From: JANXUC01 sp043749225
GTDB taxonomy: Bacteria; Acidobacteriota; Terriglobia; Terriglobales; Acidobacteriaceae
DNA: 64,000 bases
Reading direction: 5' to 3'
Assembly (NCBI GenBank): GCA_043749225.1
Contig: JAYVEP010000123.1
Coordinates: forward strand, 1-64,000
This document shows, in pieces, positions 42,904-51,741 of the stretch; the stretch's first letter is position 1, and each line of letters begins with the position of its first letter. The notes beneath the pieces are model-generated. The model had not been told where the DNA came from. It made no database searches and saw only the letters and a program-made list of their open reading frames with translations. A program made the position numbers and the translations under genes.

Positions 42904-44289
42904 ATGAGAAAAGTCATGAAGAACAGTCAGCATAAGAGCGTGCGCGCGGGAATCCTGTTGCTGGGGATGACGTTACTGGGACTGACCCTGTCGACGCAGC
43001 CAGGTATCGCGCAAACCACGCCGCCTCCTGCGTTTGGGCAGGATCCTACGCCGCCGCCGGTCACGCAGGCGCCGCCGGTCACGTCCCTGGATGAACCGTC
43101 CCTAGAGCCTTCGGTGTCGGCTCGGAGTTACTTGCAGCCGGGCGCTCACATCAGCGAAACAGTCAACAGCAATTTAGGCGGTACTGGCGGATCCAGTGGT
43201 GGTAACGGAGTGGTTGGCATTACGCGGGCGCTCGGGAGCCTGGATCTGAAACGGTTGTGGAGCCGCTACGACCTGAGCCTGGATTACATCGGCGGGTTGA
43301 GCCTCTACAGCGACAACTTTGGCGGTCCAACCCAGTCGCATTCCATGAACGCGGCTCAGCGTTATTCCTGGCGCACCGGACAAGTGCAGGTGTGCGATGG
43401 ACTCACCTACCTACCCGAAGGTTCCTTCGGCTTCAGCGCATACGGCGCTGGAGGAAGCTGCGGCGGAAGCAGTATTGGAGGCGGTGGCAGCAGCTTCGGC
43501 TCCCTGAACAAAACGGATCCGCGGCTCACGAACTCCACGGGGATCAACCTGCATGAGAGTTTAAGTCCTCGTTCGACGATCACTTTAGGCGGAAGCTACG
43601 GCTTCACGGACTTTTTTGGCAACACCAGCGTGGGTACCGTGAACAGCCATGAGTTGTCTGGGCAGGCTGGCTACAACCGGATCCTGAACAAGTTCGATCA
43701 GGTTGGCGTTTCGTACGGCTATCAGCAGTTCCAGTTTCCGACAGCGGGCGCGGGCACCATTCGCTCCAATGTGGTGCAGGTGCTTTACGGACACCAAATC
43801 TCGGGAAGAATGAGTTTGATTCTGGGGGCAGGGCCACAGTTTACTACTATCAACGGGTCGACACACCTCAACGCGAATATTCGTACCAGTTTGCGCTATC
43901 ACTTTCCGCGAACCTCTTTGGCAATGAGTTATAGCCGCTTCACTTCCAGCGGCTCGGGATTGCAACTGGGGTCGCAGAGCGATGTAGCGAAAGTGGGGGT
44001 GCAGCGGCCCTTGAATCGCTTGTGGACGGGCAACTTGGATGTCGGATACTCCCGTCACTCCGCTTTGCAGCAGCCGGGCTCGTCGCGAGCAGTGGGGGGC
44101 ACCTTCCAGACGGGTTTTACAGGGGGCGGAGTCAGTCGTCGCTTGGGACACTTTTTCACTTTGACCATGCACTACCAGTACAGCTACGAATCCTTCAGCG
44201 ATAAAGCCCGGGTGGGCCCGGGGTCATTCAACCGGCATATTGGGGACGTGATGTTGAGCTGGCATCCTAGGCCGATCCGTTTGGACTAG
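42904..44289 (+). CDS. EPS-associated outer-membrane beta-barrel protein
   Basis: A 461-residue protein. The signal peptide (AGILLLGMTLLGLTLSTQPGIA) and a Pro-rich linker are followed by beta-strand repeats of about 10-12 residues alternating Gly, aromatic and polar residues (SRYDLSLDYIGGLSLYSDNF, FDQVGVSYGYQQFQFP, RTSLAMSYSRFTSSG). A barrel of 14-18 strands is likely. It matches the position of the barrel protein of exosortase A clusters, which may form the export pore with the Wza-like protein. Glycine-rich insert (GGSCGGSSIGGGGSS) near residue 185. Starts 4 bases after the previous stop. Confidence 0.82.
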   Translation: MRKVMKNSQHKSVRAGILLLGMTLLGLTLSTQPGIAQTTPPPAFGQDPTPPPVTQAPPVTSLDEPSLEPSVSARSYLQPGAHISETVNSNLGGTGGSSGGNGVVGITRALGSLDLKRLWSRYDLSLDYIGGLSLYSDNFGGPTQSHSMNAAQRYSWRTGQVQVCDGLTYLPEGSFGFSAYGAGGSCGGSSIGGGGSSFGSLNKTDPRLTNSTGINLHESLSPRSTITLGGSYGFTDFFGNTSVGTVNSHELSGQAGYNRILNKFDQVGVSYGYQQFQFPTAGAGTIRSNVVQVLYGHQISGRMSLILGAGPQFTTINGSTHLNANIRTSLRYHFPRTSLAMSYSRFTSSGSGLQLGSQSDVAKVGVQRPLNRLWTGNLDVGYSRHSALQQPGSSRAVGGTFQTGFTGGGVSRRLGHFFTLTMHYQYSYESFSDKARVGPGSFNRHIGDVMLSWHPRPIRLD

Positions 44290-44408
44290 CGGCAGGAGCG
44301 GAACTTTTGATTTTTGGAGTGGGAGTTTTGAAGCGTAGATTGAACGCTGATTTTCTGGGATTGATTTTCTAAGCAGGCTGCCGTGGGCAGCAGGAAGAGA
44401 ACACGAAG

Positions 44409-45986
44409 ATGATATTGAATCGCCAACTCGGAATCGACGATTACCTGGGGATGCTGCGGCGTCAGAAGTGGAAGATCATAATTCCCGCTCTGATTATGCC
44501 GATCATTGGATACCTGGCTTCCTATGCCCTGCCGCCGAAGTATACGTCGACGGCGTCGGTGCTGGTGGAAGGGCAACAGATTCAGGTCACGCCGATTGTG
44601 ACGGCGGATTTGTTGCAGCGCATTGTGAAGATGGAGCAGCAAATTCTAAGTCCCTCCCGCTTGCGGCCGATGATCGATAAGCTGAGCTTGGCCAAAGGTG
44701 CGGATGTAGACACGCTGGTGGCCGATATTCGCACCAACCTGACCATCCAACCCATGGACGAGGATTTGGCGAAGAGTGCGGGAGCATCCGCTTCGGCGGG
44801 GAAGAAAAAGGGTGGCGGCGGCGGTGGTCCGGCCCAGCCCAGCTTTGCCGGTTTCAACGTGCTCTACACCGCTAACAACGCGCGCTTGGCACAGCAGGTT
44901 TGCAACGAGCTGACGTCCATGCTGCTGGATGAAAACCTGAAGCAGCGGTCCGGCGTGGCGACCGACGCTACCCACTTTTTTGCGCAGCGAGTGAATGAAG
45001 CCAAACAGGCGCTGGACGACATGGATGGGAAGGTGGCTTCGTTCAATCGTCAGTACATGGGGCAGCTACCGGGGGATGGCCCGGCAAATCTGCAGATGTT
45101 GACGGCGTTGAATTCGCAATTGGATGCCAACGTACAGGCTCTGAACCGGGCGCAGCAGGACAAGACTTTTGCCGAGTCCAATCTGGCGCAGCAGTTAACC
45201 GCATGGAGGGCGTCCCTGAGTGCGGGAGGCAGCCCGCAGGCGCTGGACCAGCAGATTGCAGCGAAGCAGGCTGAGTTGCAGCAGTTGGAGTCGAAATACA
45301 CGCCCGATCATCCCGATGTGATCAGAGTGCGCCGCGAGCTGGCGGAGTTGCGCAGAAAAGCCAGTGAAGCCAACAACGCGGCCGTAGCCCCGGAAGAAAA
45401 CAGGAAGGCGAGCGCGGCGGAGCCAGCTGAGATTCGCCAGGTACGTTTGCAGATTCATCAGTACGAGCAGATTATCGCGCAGGCGACACGAGACCAAGGT
45501 CGTTTGCAGCAGCAAATCCAGTCTTATCAGGCGAAAGTAACGGTGAGCCCCGCAGTGGACGAGCAATACAAGATTCTGACGCGGGATTATGAAGTTGCGC
45601 AGAGAACCTATCAGGACGCGGTGACACAGAGGGATAAGGCGGAGACTACTTCGGAGGTGGAATCGAGTCAGCTGGGGGAGCGGTTTAACTTGTTGAACGT
45701 CGCCGATCTGCCTGAGGATCCGAGTTTTCCGAAACGCTGGCTCTTCTTGGCAGGCGGGTTGGGGGCTGGATTTGGCCTTGGATTCGCGTTAGCGCTGCTG
45801 TTTGAGCTGAAAGATACTTCCATCCGCACGGAGCCTGACGTGGAAGCCGTGCTGGAATTGCCCACGCTGATCTCCCTGCCCTGGCTGGGAGAACAAATCG
45901 AGAAGAACATGCCGGATGGCGGGGGCTCCACGTTCTGGCGCAAGACGAATAAACCCGAAGCGGAGAAAGCGACGATCGAGGTCTAA
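44409..45986 (+). CDS. Polysaccharide chain-length determinant (Wzz/GumC-like)
   Basis: A co-polymerase of 525 residues anchored in the inner membrane by two helices (KIIIPALIMPIIGYLASYALP near residue 25 and WLFLAGGLGAGFGLGFALALLFE near residue 450). The periplasmic part is a long coiled coil (residues about 180-400, with LQQLESKYTPDHPDVIRVRRELAELRRKA). A Gly/Lys-rich loop (GKKKGGGGGG) near residue 135 is unusual. The kinase domain is not fused; it is supplied by the tyrosine kinase gene two genes downstream. An AGGAAG site precedes ATG 44409. Confidence 0.92.
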   Translation: MILNRQLGIDDYLGMLRRQKWKIIIPALIMPIIGYLASYALPPKYTSTASVLVEGQQIQVTPIVTADLLQRIVKMEQQILSPSRLRPMIDKLSLAKGADVDTLVADIRTNLTIQPMDEDLAKSAGASASAGKKKGGGGGGPAQPSFAGFNVLYTANNARLAQQVCNELTSMLLDENLKQRSGVATDATHFFAQRVNEAKQALDDMDGKVASFNRQYMGQLPGDGPANLQMLTALNSQLDANVQALNRAQQDKTFAESNLAQQLTAWRASLSAGGSPQALDQQIAAKQAELQQLESKYTPDHPDVIRVRRELAELRRKASEANNAAVAPEENRKASAAEPAEIRQVRLQIHQYEQIIAQATRDQGRLQQQIQSYQAKVTVSPAVDEQYKILTRDYEVAQRTYQDAVTQRDKAETTSEVESSQLGERFNLLNVADLPEDPSFPKRWLFLAGGLGAGFGLGFALALLFELKDTSIRTEPDVEAVLELPTLISLPWLGEQIEKNMPDGGGSTFWRKTNKPEAEKATIEV

Positions 45987-45995
45987 CGAGACTTT

Positions 45996-46952
45996 ATGTA
46001 TAAGGATTTTTTTGGCCTCAAAGCCAATCCGTTCAACGTAAATCCAGACCCGCGTTACCTGTTTCTGACGCGGCACACGGAAGAGGCTCTGGCATGCCTA
46101 ACCTACGGTATCCAAAGCCGCAAGGGCTTTGTGTTGCTGACGGGAGAGGTAGGTACGGGCAAGACGACGCTAATCAACAAACTTCTGGAATGGCTGCGGG
46201 TGCAGCAGGTGGCGACGGCGTTCATTTTCAACTCGCGTCTGAACACGACGCAGTTTCTGGATTTCGCGATGGCCGATTTTGGCATCACCTGCGAGTCCCG
46301 GTTGAAGAGCCAGGTTTTGCTGCGGCTCTATAACTGGTTGCTCGACCGCTATCGGGCGGGCGAGACGGCAGTCCTGATTGTGGATGAGGCGCAGAATCTT
46401 TCCGACGAAGTGTTGGAAGAGATTCGGTTGCTGACGAATCTGGAAACCTTTACGGAAAAGCTGTTGCAGATTGTTCTGGTGGGACAGCCGGAATTAGAAG
46501 CCAAGCTGAGGCAGCCGCAGTTGCGTCAGTTGCGCCAGCGCGTAACGCTGCGTGCCAAGACGCATCCTCTGACACTGGAAGAAGCGCGCGCGTATGTCAC
46601 GCAGAGGTTGCAGATTGCGGGATCGAATGGGCGCCTGATTTTCGAGCCCGAATCCATAGATGTGCTGTTTCGCTACTCGGGCGGAATTCCGCGTGTGGTG
46701 AACATGCTTTGCGAGCACGCGCTGGTCAGCAGTTTTGTGGACCAGCATAAGACCGTGGGCCCTGCCGTGATTGAGGCAGTGGCGCGAGATTTCGATTTGC
46801 ACGAGAGTGGCACACCCGATCAGATAACGACTGCGACGGTGGCCGCCAATCCGGAGAAACTGGATGTGGTCGAGGCATTGCGTACGCTGGCTACATTGGC
46901 GGACCGGTTACGTCGTCCCGGGACTGAGCTTTCCAAGGAAAGGAAAATATGA
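45996..46952 (+). CDS. ExeA-like AAA ATPase of exosortase EPS clusters
   Basis: A cytoplasmic ATPase of 318 residues. MYKDFFGLKANPFNVNPDPRYLF is the family's start. Walker A is TGEVGTGKTT (residues 49-58), Walker B is AVLIVDEAQNL and sensor-type LLTNLETFTEKLLQIVLVGQPEL follows. RYSGGIPRVVNMLCEHAL is the C-terminal lid. The relative in exosortase A clusters lies next to the tyrosine kinase, as here, and its exact role is unknown. It ends in an ATGA overlap with the kinase gene. Confidence 0.92.
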   Translation: MYKDFFGLKANPFNVNPDPRYLFLTRHTEEALACLTYGIQSRKGFVLLTGEVGTGKTTLINKLLEWLRVQQVATAFIFNSRLNTTQFLDFAMADFGITCESRLKSQVLLRLYNWLLDRYRAGETAVLIVDEAQNLSDEVLEEIRLLTNLETFTEKLLQIVLVGQPELEAKLRQPQLRQLRQRVTLRAKTHPLTLEEARAYVTQRLQIAGSNGRLIFEPESIDVLFRYSGGIPRVVNMLCEHALVSSFVDQHKTVGPAVIEAVARDFDLHESGTPDQITTATVAANPEKLDVVEALRTLATLADRLRRPGTELSKERKI

Positions 46953-47833
46953 GCCGCATTCATGAAGCGCTAAAGAAGGCTGAACTCGAGCGAGCGACGC
47001 ACCCGGGGCCCGAGGATCATGTGATTGAGCAGCCGATGCCGCCCGGAATGGGGCGTATGTCCAACTCCGTGACAGACGGCGCCTTGACCTTTGAGGCATT
47101 GCAGACGCGGACGGCTCGGGTGCAGTGGAATCCGGATCCCAACACGATGTTGTTTTTCGAGGGCACGGACCAATCGATGGGGAAAGAGGAATTCCGGACG
47201 CTGCGGTCGCGTTTGTACCAGATGCGGGAACGCAAGCCGCTGAAGAAGATCCTCATCACGAGCGCGCTGCCACAGGAAGGGAAGAGTTTTGTCTCAGCGA
47301 ATCTGGCGCAGGTATTGGTGCAGCAACGTGGACGCAGAGCCTTGCTGATTGATGCCGATATGCGCGGTCCGCGCTTGCATCAGGTCTTTGGGACGTCGGT
47401 GCAGCCGGGGCTTGCGGAATATCTGATGGGGGAGCAGGACGAATTTGGCGTGATCCAGCAGGGCTCGATGGAGAATCTGTTTTTGATTCCCGGTGGACGT
47501 CCGGTGACGAATGCACCAGAGCTGGTTTCCAACGGACGTTTGAAGAACCTGATGGGCCGGTTGGAGCCGCTCTTTGACTGGATCATTGTGGACTCGCCTC
47601 CGGCGGCACTGGTGTCGGATGCTAGCATGCTGGCCAATTTTTGCGATGGAGTTTTGATGGTGGTGCGTTCCAGCGTGACGCCCTCCGACGCGGCTCGCAA
47701 AGCGCGTCAAGAATTTGCGCCGGATCAGCTGTTGGGTGTGGTGCTGAATGGCATTGATCCAAAAATCGATTCCTACGCTCGCAATTACTATCCTGCCTAC
47801 GGGCAGCCCGGACCGGAACTCAAGAAGGGCTAA
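46949..47833 (+). CDS. BY-type tyrosine autokinase (CpsD/CapB-like)
   Basis: A cytoplasmic tyrosine kinase of 294 residues that phosphorylates itself and regulates EPS polymerisation with the chain-length protein. Walker A is SALPQEGKS (residues 105-113). Walker A' is ALLIDADMRGPRLHQVFG and Walker B is WIIVDSPPA. A C-terminal tyrosine cluster (DSYARNYYPAYGQ) provides the autophosphorylation sites. The N-terminal segment MSRIHEALKKAELER is the usual MinD-like exosortase-cluster leader. The start overlaps the ATPase stop by 4 bases. Confidence 0.93.
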   Translation: MSRIHEALKKAELERATHPGPEDHVIEQPMPPGMGRMSNSVTDGALTFEALQTRTARVQWNPDPNTMLFFEGTDQSMGKEEFRTLRSRLYQMRERKPLKKILITSALPQEGKSFVSANLAQVLVQQRGRRALLIDADMRGPRLHQVFGTSVQPGLAEYLMGEQDEFGVIQQGSMENLFLIPGGRPVTNAPELVSNGRLKNLMGRLEPLFDWIIVDSPPAALVSDASMLANFCDGVLMVVRSSVTPSDAARKARQEFAPDQLLGVVLNGIDPKIDSYARNYYPAYGQPGPELKKG

Positions 47834-47844
47834 GGCCAGAGAAC

Positions 47845-49224
47845 GTGATTCGCCTCTTCAATGTCTACTACCCGATTCGCACACTGGTTCTGCTGGTGGG
47901 CGAGGCTCTGATTGTATGGGCCTCGTTCGTGCTGGCGACGGTGATGCAGTACGGCGGATGGCAAGAAGGCTACATCGTCCTCAACTTTGAGGGCGGATAC
48001 TACAAGATTCTGGCGGTGACCGCGATTGTATTAGTGGCCTCGTACTGGTTCGACTTGTACGATCCGGCACAGTTTGAAGAACGCGGAGAATTGTATTTTC
48101 GGCTTTTGCTGGTTCCTGGCTTGTTGTCGCTGTTGCTGGCGGCGATTGGTTACCTGCAACCGAAGTTGATGCTGGGCAACAATACATATTTGACCGGGCT
48201 GCTGATCTTTACGGTCTCCCTGTTTGGCTGGCGCGCGATTTACCACTGGCTGGTGCGGCAAGACTACTTCCAGGACAGCGTTTATGTGCTGGGGATTGGA
48301 GAGCGTGCACAGCGGTTGGTGCAGGGATTGCGTCGTCGTTCCGATCTCGGAATGCGCGTAGTGAGCTGGACCGGGGAGATGGAAGGGCCGGTGAACCGCG
48401 AGAGTCTGGGTGCGCACCTACTGGAAGCGGTTCGGCGAGAAAAAATTCATCACGTAATCGTGGCCCTCGCCGATAGCCGTGGCAACCTTCCGGTGAAGGA
48501 GCTTTTGCACCTGCGTTTGCAGGGCGTAAAGATCGAAGAAGCAACTTCGTTGAACGAACGTATTTCCGGCAAGATCGAAGTGGAGCACCTCTATCCCAGT
48601 TGGCTGATTTACGCGGCGGGGTTCCGTTTCAGTCCCGCTTTCATGCTGCTGCGGCGGGTGTTTTCTTGGTCGGCTTCCTTACTGCTCCTGCTACTTGTTC
48701 TGCCGGTGATTCCGCTGGTGATTCTGGCCATCAAGCTGGATTCGCGCGGACCGCTACTTTACAAGCAGAAGCGCGTGGGCCGGGGCGGGCTGGTGTTCCA
48801 TTGCTATAAGTTTCGCACGATGCGTCCCAATGCGGAGGCGGATACCGGGCCAACGTGGGCGGGCGATGACGATCCTCGAATTACACGGATTGGGAAGTTC
48901 TTGCGCAAGTCGCGACTGGACGAAGTGCCGCAATTGTGGAACGTCTTGCGTGGCGATATGGCTTTTGTCGGGCCGCGTCCGGAACGCCCTGAATTCGTGG
49001 AGTGGCTAACTAAGGAAATTCCGTACTATCCGGTCCGGCATGTGGTGCGTCCCGGAATTACGGGTTGGGCGCAGGTCCGCTACCGCTACGGCAACACGGT
49101 AGAAGATTCGAAAGAAAAGTTGCAATACGATTTGTTTTATATCAAGAACATTTCCCTGGGCCTGGACATTCTGATTATTTTCCAGACGGTGAAGACCGTG
49201 CTATTCGGGCGGGGGGCACGATGA
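47845..49224 (+). CDS. Polyprenyl-phosphate sugar-1-phosphate transferase (EpsB/WbaP-like)
   Basis: The initiating glycosyltransferase of EPS synthesis, 459 residues. Four N-terminal helices and a nucleotide-binding-like region (YVLGIGERAQRLVQGL) precede the catalytic C-terminal domain. That domain has the membrane hairpin (SASLLLLLLVLPVIPLVILAI), CYKFRTMRPNAE, the catalytic Asp-Glu in RKSRLDEVPQLWNVLRGDM and FVGPRPERPEF. It transfers a sugar phosphate to undecaprenyl phosphate. GTG 47845 is the start, where the family starts (MIRLFNVYYPIRTLVLL). Confidence 0.94.
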   Translation: MIRLFNVYYPIRTLVLLVGEALIVWASFVLATVMQYGGWQEGYIVLNFEGGYYKILAVTAIVLVASYWFDLYDPAQFEERGELYFRLLLVPGLLSLLLAAIGYLQPKLMLGNNTYLTGLLIFTVSLFGWRAIYHWLVRQDYFQDSVYVLGIGERAQRLVQGLRRRSDLGMRVVSWTGEMEGPVNRESLGAHLLEAVRREKIHHVIVALADSRGNLPVKELLHLRLQGVKIEEATSLNERISGKIEVEHLYPSWLIYAAGFRFSPAFMLLRRVFSWSASLLLLLLVLPVIPLVILAIKLDSRGPLLYKQKRVGRGGLVFHCYKFRTMRPNAEADTGPTWAGDDDPRITRIGKFLRKSRLDEVPQLWNVLRGDMAFVGPRPERPEFVEWLTKEIPYYPVRHVVRPGITGWAQVRYRYGNTVEDSKEKLQYDLFYIKNISLGLDILIIFQTVKTVLFGRGAR

Positions 49225-50342
49225 GATGGGTATTTTGGATTTCGGCAACGCTCATCGTCTACGCCTACCTCGGTTATCCCGCTTGGTTGTGGCTGCGTAG
49301 CCGTTGGCGGACGAAGCCTGTGCTGCGGAGTGCGATTACGCCAGCGGTCTCGGTGATCATGGTGGTGCGGGATGAAGAAGTAGCGCTGCCGGTCAAGCTG
49401 CGGAATCTGACCACACTGGATTATCCGCGAGACTGGATGGAGATTCTGGTCGTGTCGGATGGTTCTAAAGATGGGACAGAAGCGATTCTGCAGGATTGGA
49501 CGCAGCGTGGCGAGATTCGATCAATTCTCTTGCCGGAGCATGGGGGCAAAGCGGTTGGGCTGAATCGTGCGATTCCGGAAGCACGCGGCGAAGTCGTGCT
49601 GTTTACCGATGTCCGGCAGATGATTGAGGCCAGAGCCGTCCGACTGTTGATGGAGAACTTTGGCGATCCGCAAGTGGGCTGTGCCAGCGGGGAACTTATC
49701 CTGGGCAGCCCTGAAGATGGCGAAAGCGCACGCGGCATGGGCTTGTACTGGCGCGTGGAGAAGAAAGTAAGAGAAATGGAGTCGGCGTCCGGGTCGACGA
49801 TTGGTGCCACGGGAGCCCTGTACGCGGCGCGGCGTGCTCTCTTGACCGAGCTTCCGGCGGACTTGATCTTGGACGATGTGTTTCTCCCGATGGGCGTGGT
49901 GCGGCAAGGGTATCGCGTGGTGTTTGATCCCCGTGCAAAGGCTTGGGACAACCCCAACCTGGGGTCGGGGCGCGAATTCTGGCGTAAGGTGCGCACGTTG
50001 AGCGGGAACTACCAGTTGGTCCAGGCAGCGCCTTGGCTGCTCGGCGGCCAGAACCCGGTGCTTTGGGATTTCATCAGTCACAAGCTTCTCCGCTTGTTTG
50101 TTCCGTTTGCGCTGGCGGGCGTATTGCTGAGTGCAGCCTGGCTGGGTGGACCTTTTTACGGCGTCTGCTTGATCGTGCAGCTTGGGTTCTACGCCCTGAG
50201 TCTGCTAGCAGGAATGCAGGCGCGCTTGGGAATCATAGGACGGGTTGCGGACGCAGCGCTCACCTTCGTCGTACTCAACACGGCCGCCCTGGTGGCGTTT
50301 CGTAATTTTGTGCTGGGCCGCAAGACGGTCTGGGGCCGCTAG
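49221..50342 (+). CDS. Family 2 glycosyltransferase, membrane-bound
   Basis: A processive-type GT2 enzyme of 373 residues. One N-terminal helix (VFWISATLIVYAYLGYPAWLW) precedes the GT-A domain with VSVIMVVRDEE, VVSDGSKDGT and GGKAVGLNRAI. The metal motif is VLFTDVRQM, where the usual DxD/DAN has become Asp-Val-Arg. LILDDVFLPMGVVRQGYRVVFDP and FWRKVRTLSGN follow. Three C-terminal helices complete the protein. ATG 49221 overlaps the preceding stop as ATGA, so the longer upstream frame is excluded. Confidence 0.92.
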   Translation: MRWVFWISATLIVYAYLGYPAWLWLRSRWRTKPVLRSAITPAVSVIMVVRDEEVALPVKLRNLTTLDYPRDWMEILVVSDGSKDGTEAILQDWTQRGEIRSILLPEHGGKAVGLNRAIPEARGEVVLFTDVRQMIEARAVRLLMENFGDPQVGCASGELILGSPEDGESARGMGLYWRVEKKVREMESASGSTIGATGALYAARRALLTELPADLILDDVFLPMGVVRQGYRVVFDPRAKAWDNPNLGSGREFWRKVRTLSGNYQLVQAAPWLLGGQNPVLWDFISHKLLRLFVPFALAGVLLSAAWLGGPFYGVCLIVQLGFYALSLLAGMQARLGIIGRVADAALTFVVLNTAALVAFRNFVLGRKTVWGR

Positions 50343-50348
50343 GGAGAT

Positions 50349-51677
50349 ATGGCAACTGCGTCCATTTCGCCGCTGCAATTCCACAGGAAACCAGTGGAGA
50401 GGTCTTCCTTTGCCTACAAGGCCCTGGTTGTTTTCACTTTTCTCTACTATTATCGTCCCGTCGATTTTATTCCTGGGCTGGAATATATTCCGATGGAGAA
50501 AATCATTGGAGGCGTCGCGCTCCTGGCGCTTTTGGTGAGCCTGGGAAATAAGGACAGGCCTCAGATTCCGACTGCGGTCAAAGTTCTGATGCTGTTGTTT
50601 GGGCAAATGCTTTTGGCGTCGTGTTTTGCTGTGTGGAGGGGAGGGGCGCTTTCCACCACCATTAACAAGTTTTCCAAGGGCGTAATCGTCGCCATGCTGA
50701 TTGGAATGATTATTTCTTCCATTTCGGAGATGCGGCGGCTCTTTTTTATCCAGGCTACGGCGGTTGCGCTGGTCGCAGTGGGGTCCGTTTTAGTCAATCA
50801 CGGAAAGTTTGACCGGCTCTACGGAATTCAACACGGGATTCTGGAGAACCCCAACGACTTGGCGATCAACATTGCGATTACGTTCCCGCTGTGCGTCGCG
50901 TTTCTCTTAGCCAGCAAAGGAATCTTCAAGAAGCTGCTGTGGATTGTGGGTATGGTGTTTATGCTGTACGCGGTCTATGCCACTCTATCCCGCAGCGGAT
51001 TGATCGCGATGGTGATGTCTGGTGCAATTTGCTTCTGGGCCTACGGGATCAAGGGCCGAAGGACCGGCATTCTTGCTGCAACAGCCGTCCTGGCATTGGT
51101 GGGACTCGGAGTCGTGGCAAGTTCGGCGACGTATCGCGCCCGCGTGCAAAGTGTTTTTGCCGGCAACGTCGAGAATTCCCAGGACAACGGCTCGATGGCC
51201 AAGCGGAGCGCTCTGCTTAAGGAGAGTTTGAGGCAGACCGCCATGCACCCAATTTTTGGCGTGGGTCCGGGGTGTTTCCCCATGTTTACCGATCACTGGC
51301 AGGTTGCCCACAATACCTATACGGAGTTTTCGGCTGAGGCCGGAATCATGGCGCTCAGTTTGTTTCTTCTGGCCTTGACCGGAGCTTTCCGCAACCTCAA
51401 GCAGTTGCGTAGCTCACCCGGGTACCAGAAAGACCCCGAGGTGCGTCTGTACACAGATGCTCTGTGGGCCAGTTTAGCTGCCTTTGTTGCGGGCGCGGCA
51501 TTTTCATCCACGGAATACAACTTGTTCTGCTATTTCATCATTGCGTATACCTGCGCGCTACACCGAATCGGCTTCAGCCCAGCGTATGGCGAAGCGGAGC
51601 CTGAGGTGAAGAAGAGCCGATGGAGCCGCTTGCCGGATGGTGCGGCAGAAACGGGAAAGCTGGCATGGACACGCTAA
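50349..51677 (+). CDS. O-antigen ligase/polymerase-like membrane protein (Wzy-like)
   Basis: A 442-residue membrane protein with 10-12 predicted helices. The Wzy_C/O-antigen-ligase segment YAVYATLSRSGLIAMVMSGAI and the periplasmic loop MHPIFGVGPGCFPMFTDHW...AHNTYTEFSAEAGIMAL are characteristic. GGGAGAT precedes ATG 50349. Polymerisation of lipid-linked repeat units in the periplasm is the likely role, consistent with a Wzz-like protein in the same operon; ligation to another acceptor is the alternative. Confidence 0.9.
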   Translation: MATASISPLQFHRKPVERSSFAYKALVVFTFLYYYRPVDFIPGLEYIPMEKIIGGVALLALLVSLGNKDRPQIPTAVKVLMLLFGQMLLASCFAVWRGGALSTTINKFSKGVIVAMLIGMIISSISEMRRLFFIQATAVALVAVGSVLVNHGKFDRLYGIQHGILENPNDLAINIAITFPLCVAFLLASKGIFKKLLWIVGMVFMLYAVYATLSRSGLIAMVMSGAICFWAYGIKGRRTGILAATAVLALVGLGVVASSATYRARVQSVFAGNVENSQDNGSMAKRSALLKESLRQTAMHPIFGVGPGCFPMFTDHWQVAHNTYTEFSAEAGIMALSLFLLALTGAFRNLKQLRSSPGYQKDPEVRLYTDALWASLAAFVAGAAFSSTEYNLFCYFIIAYTCALHRIGFSPAYGEAEPEVKKSRWSRLPDGAAETGKLAWTR

Positions 51678-51741
51678 CGTTGAGTTGCGCAGCAAGCAAA
51701 ACAAAGGGAAGCGAAACACAGGATGGTACGGAGGTGACGCT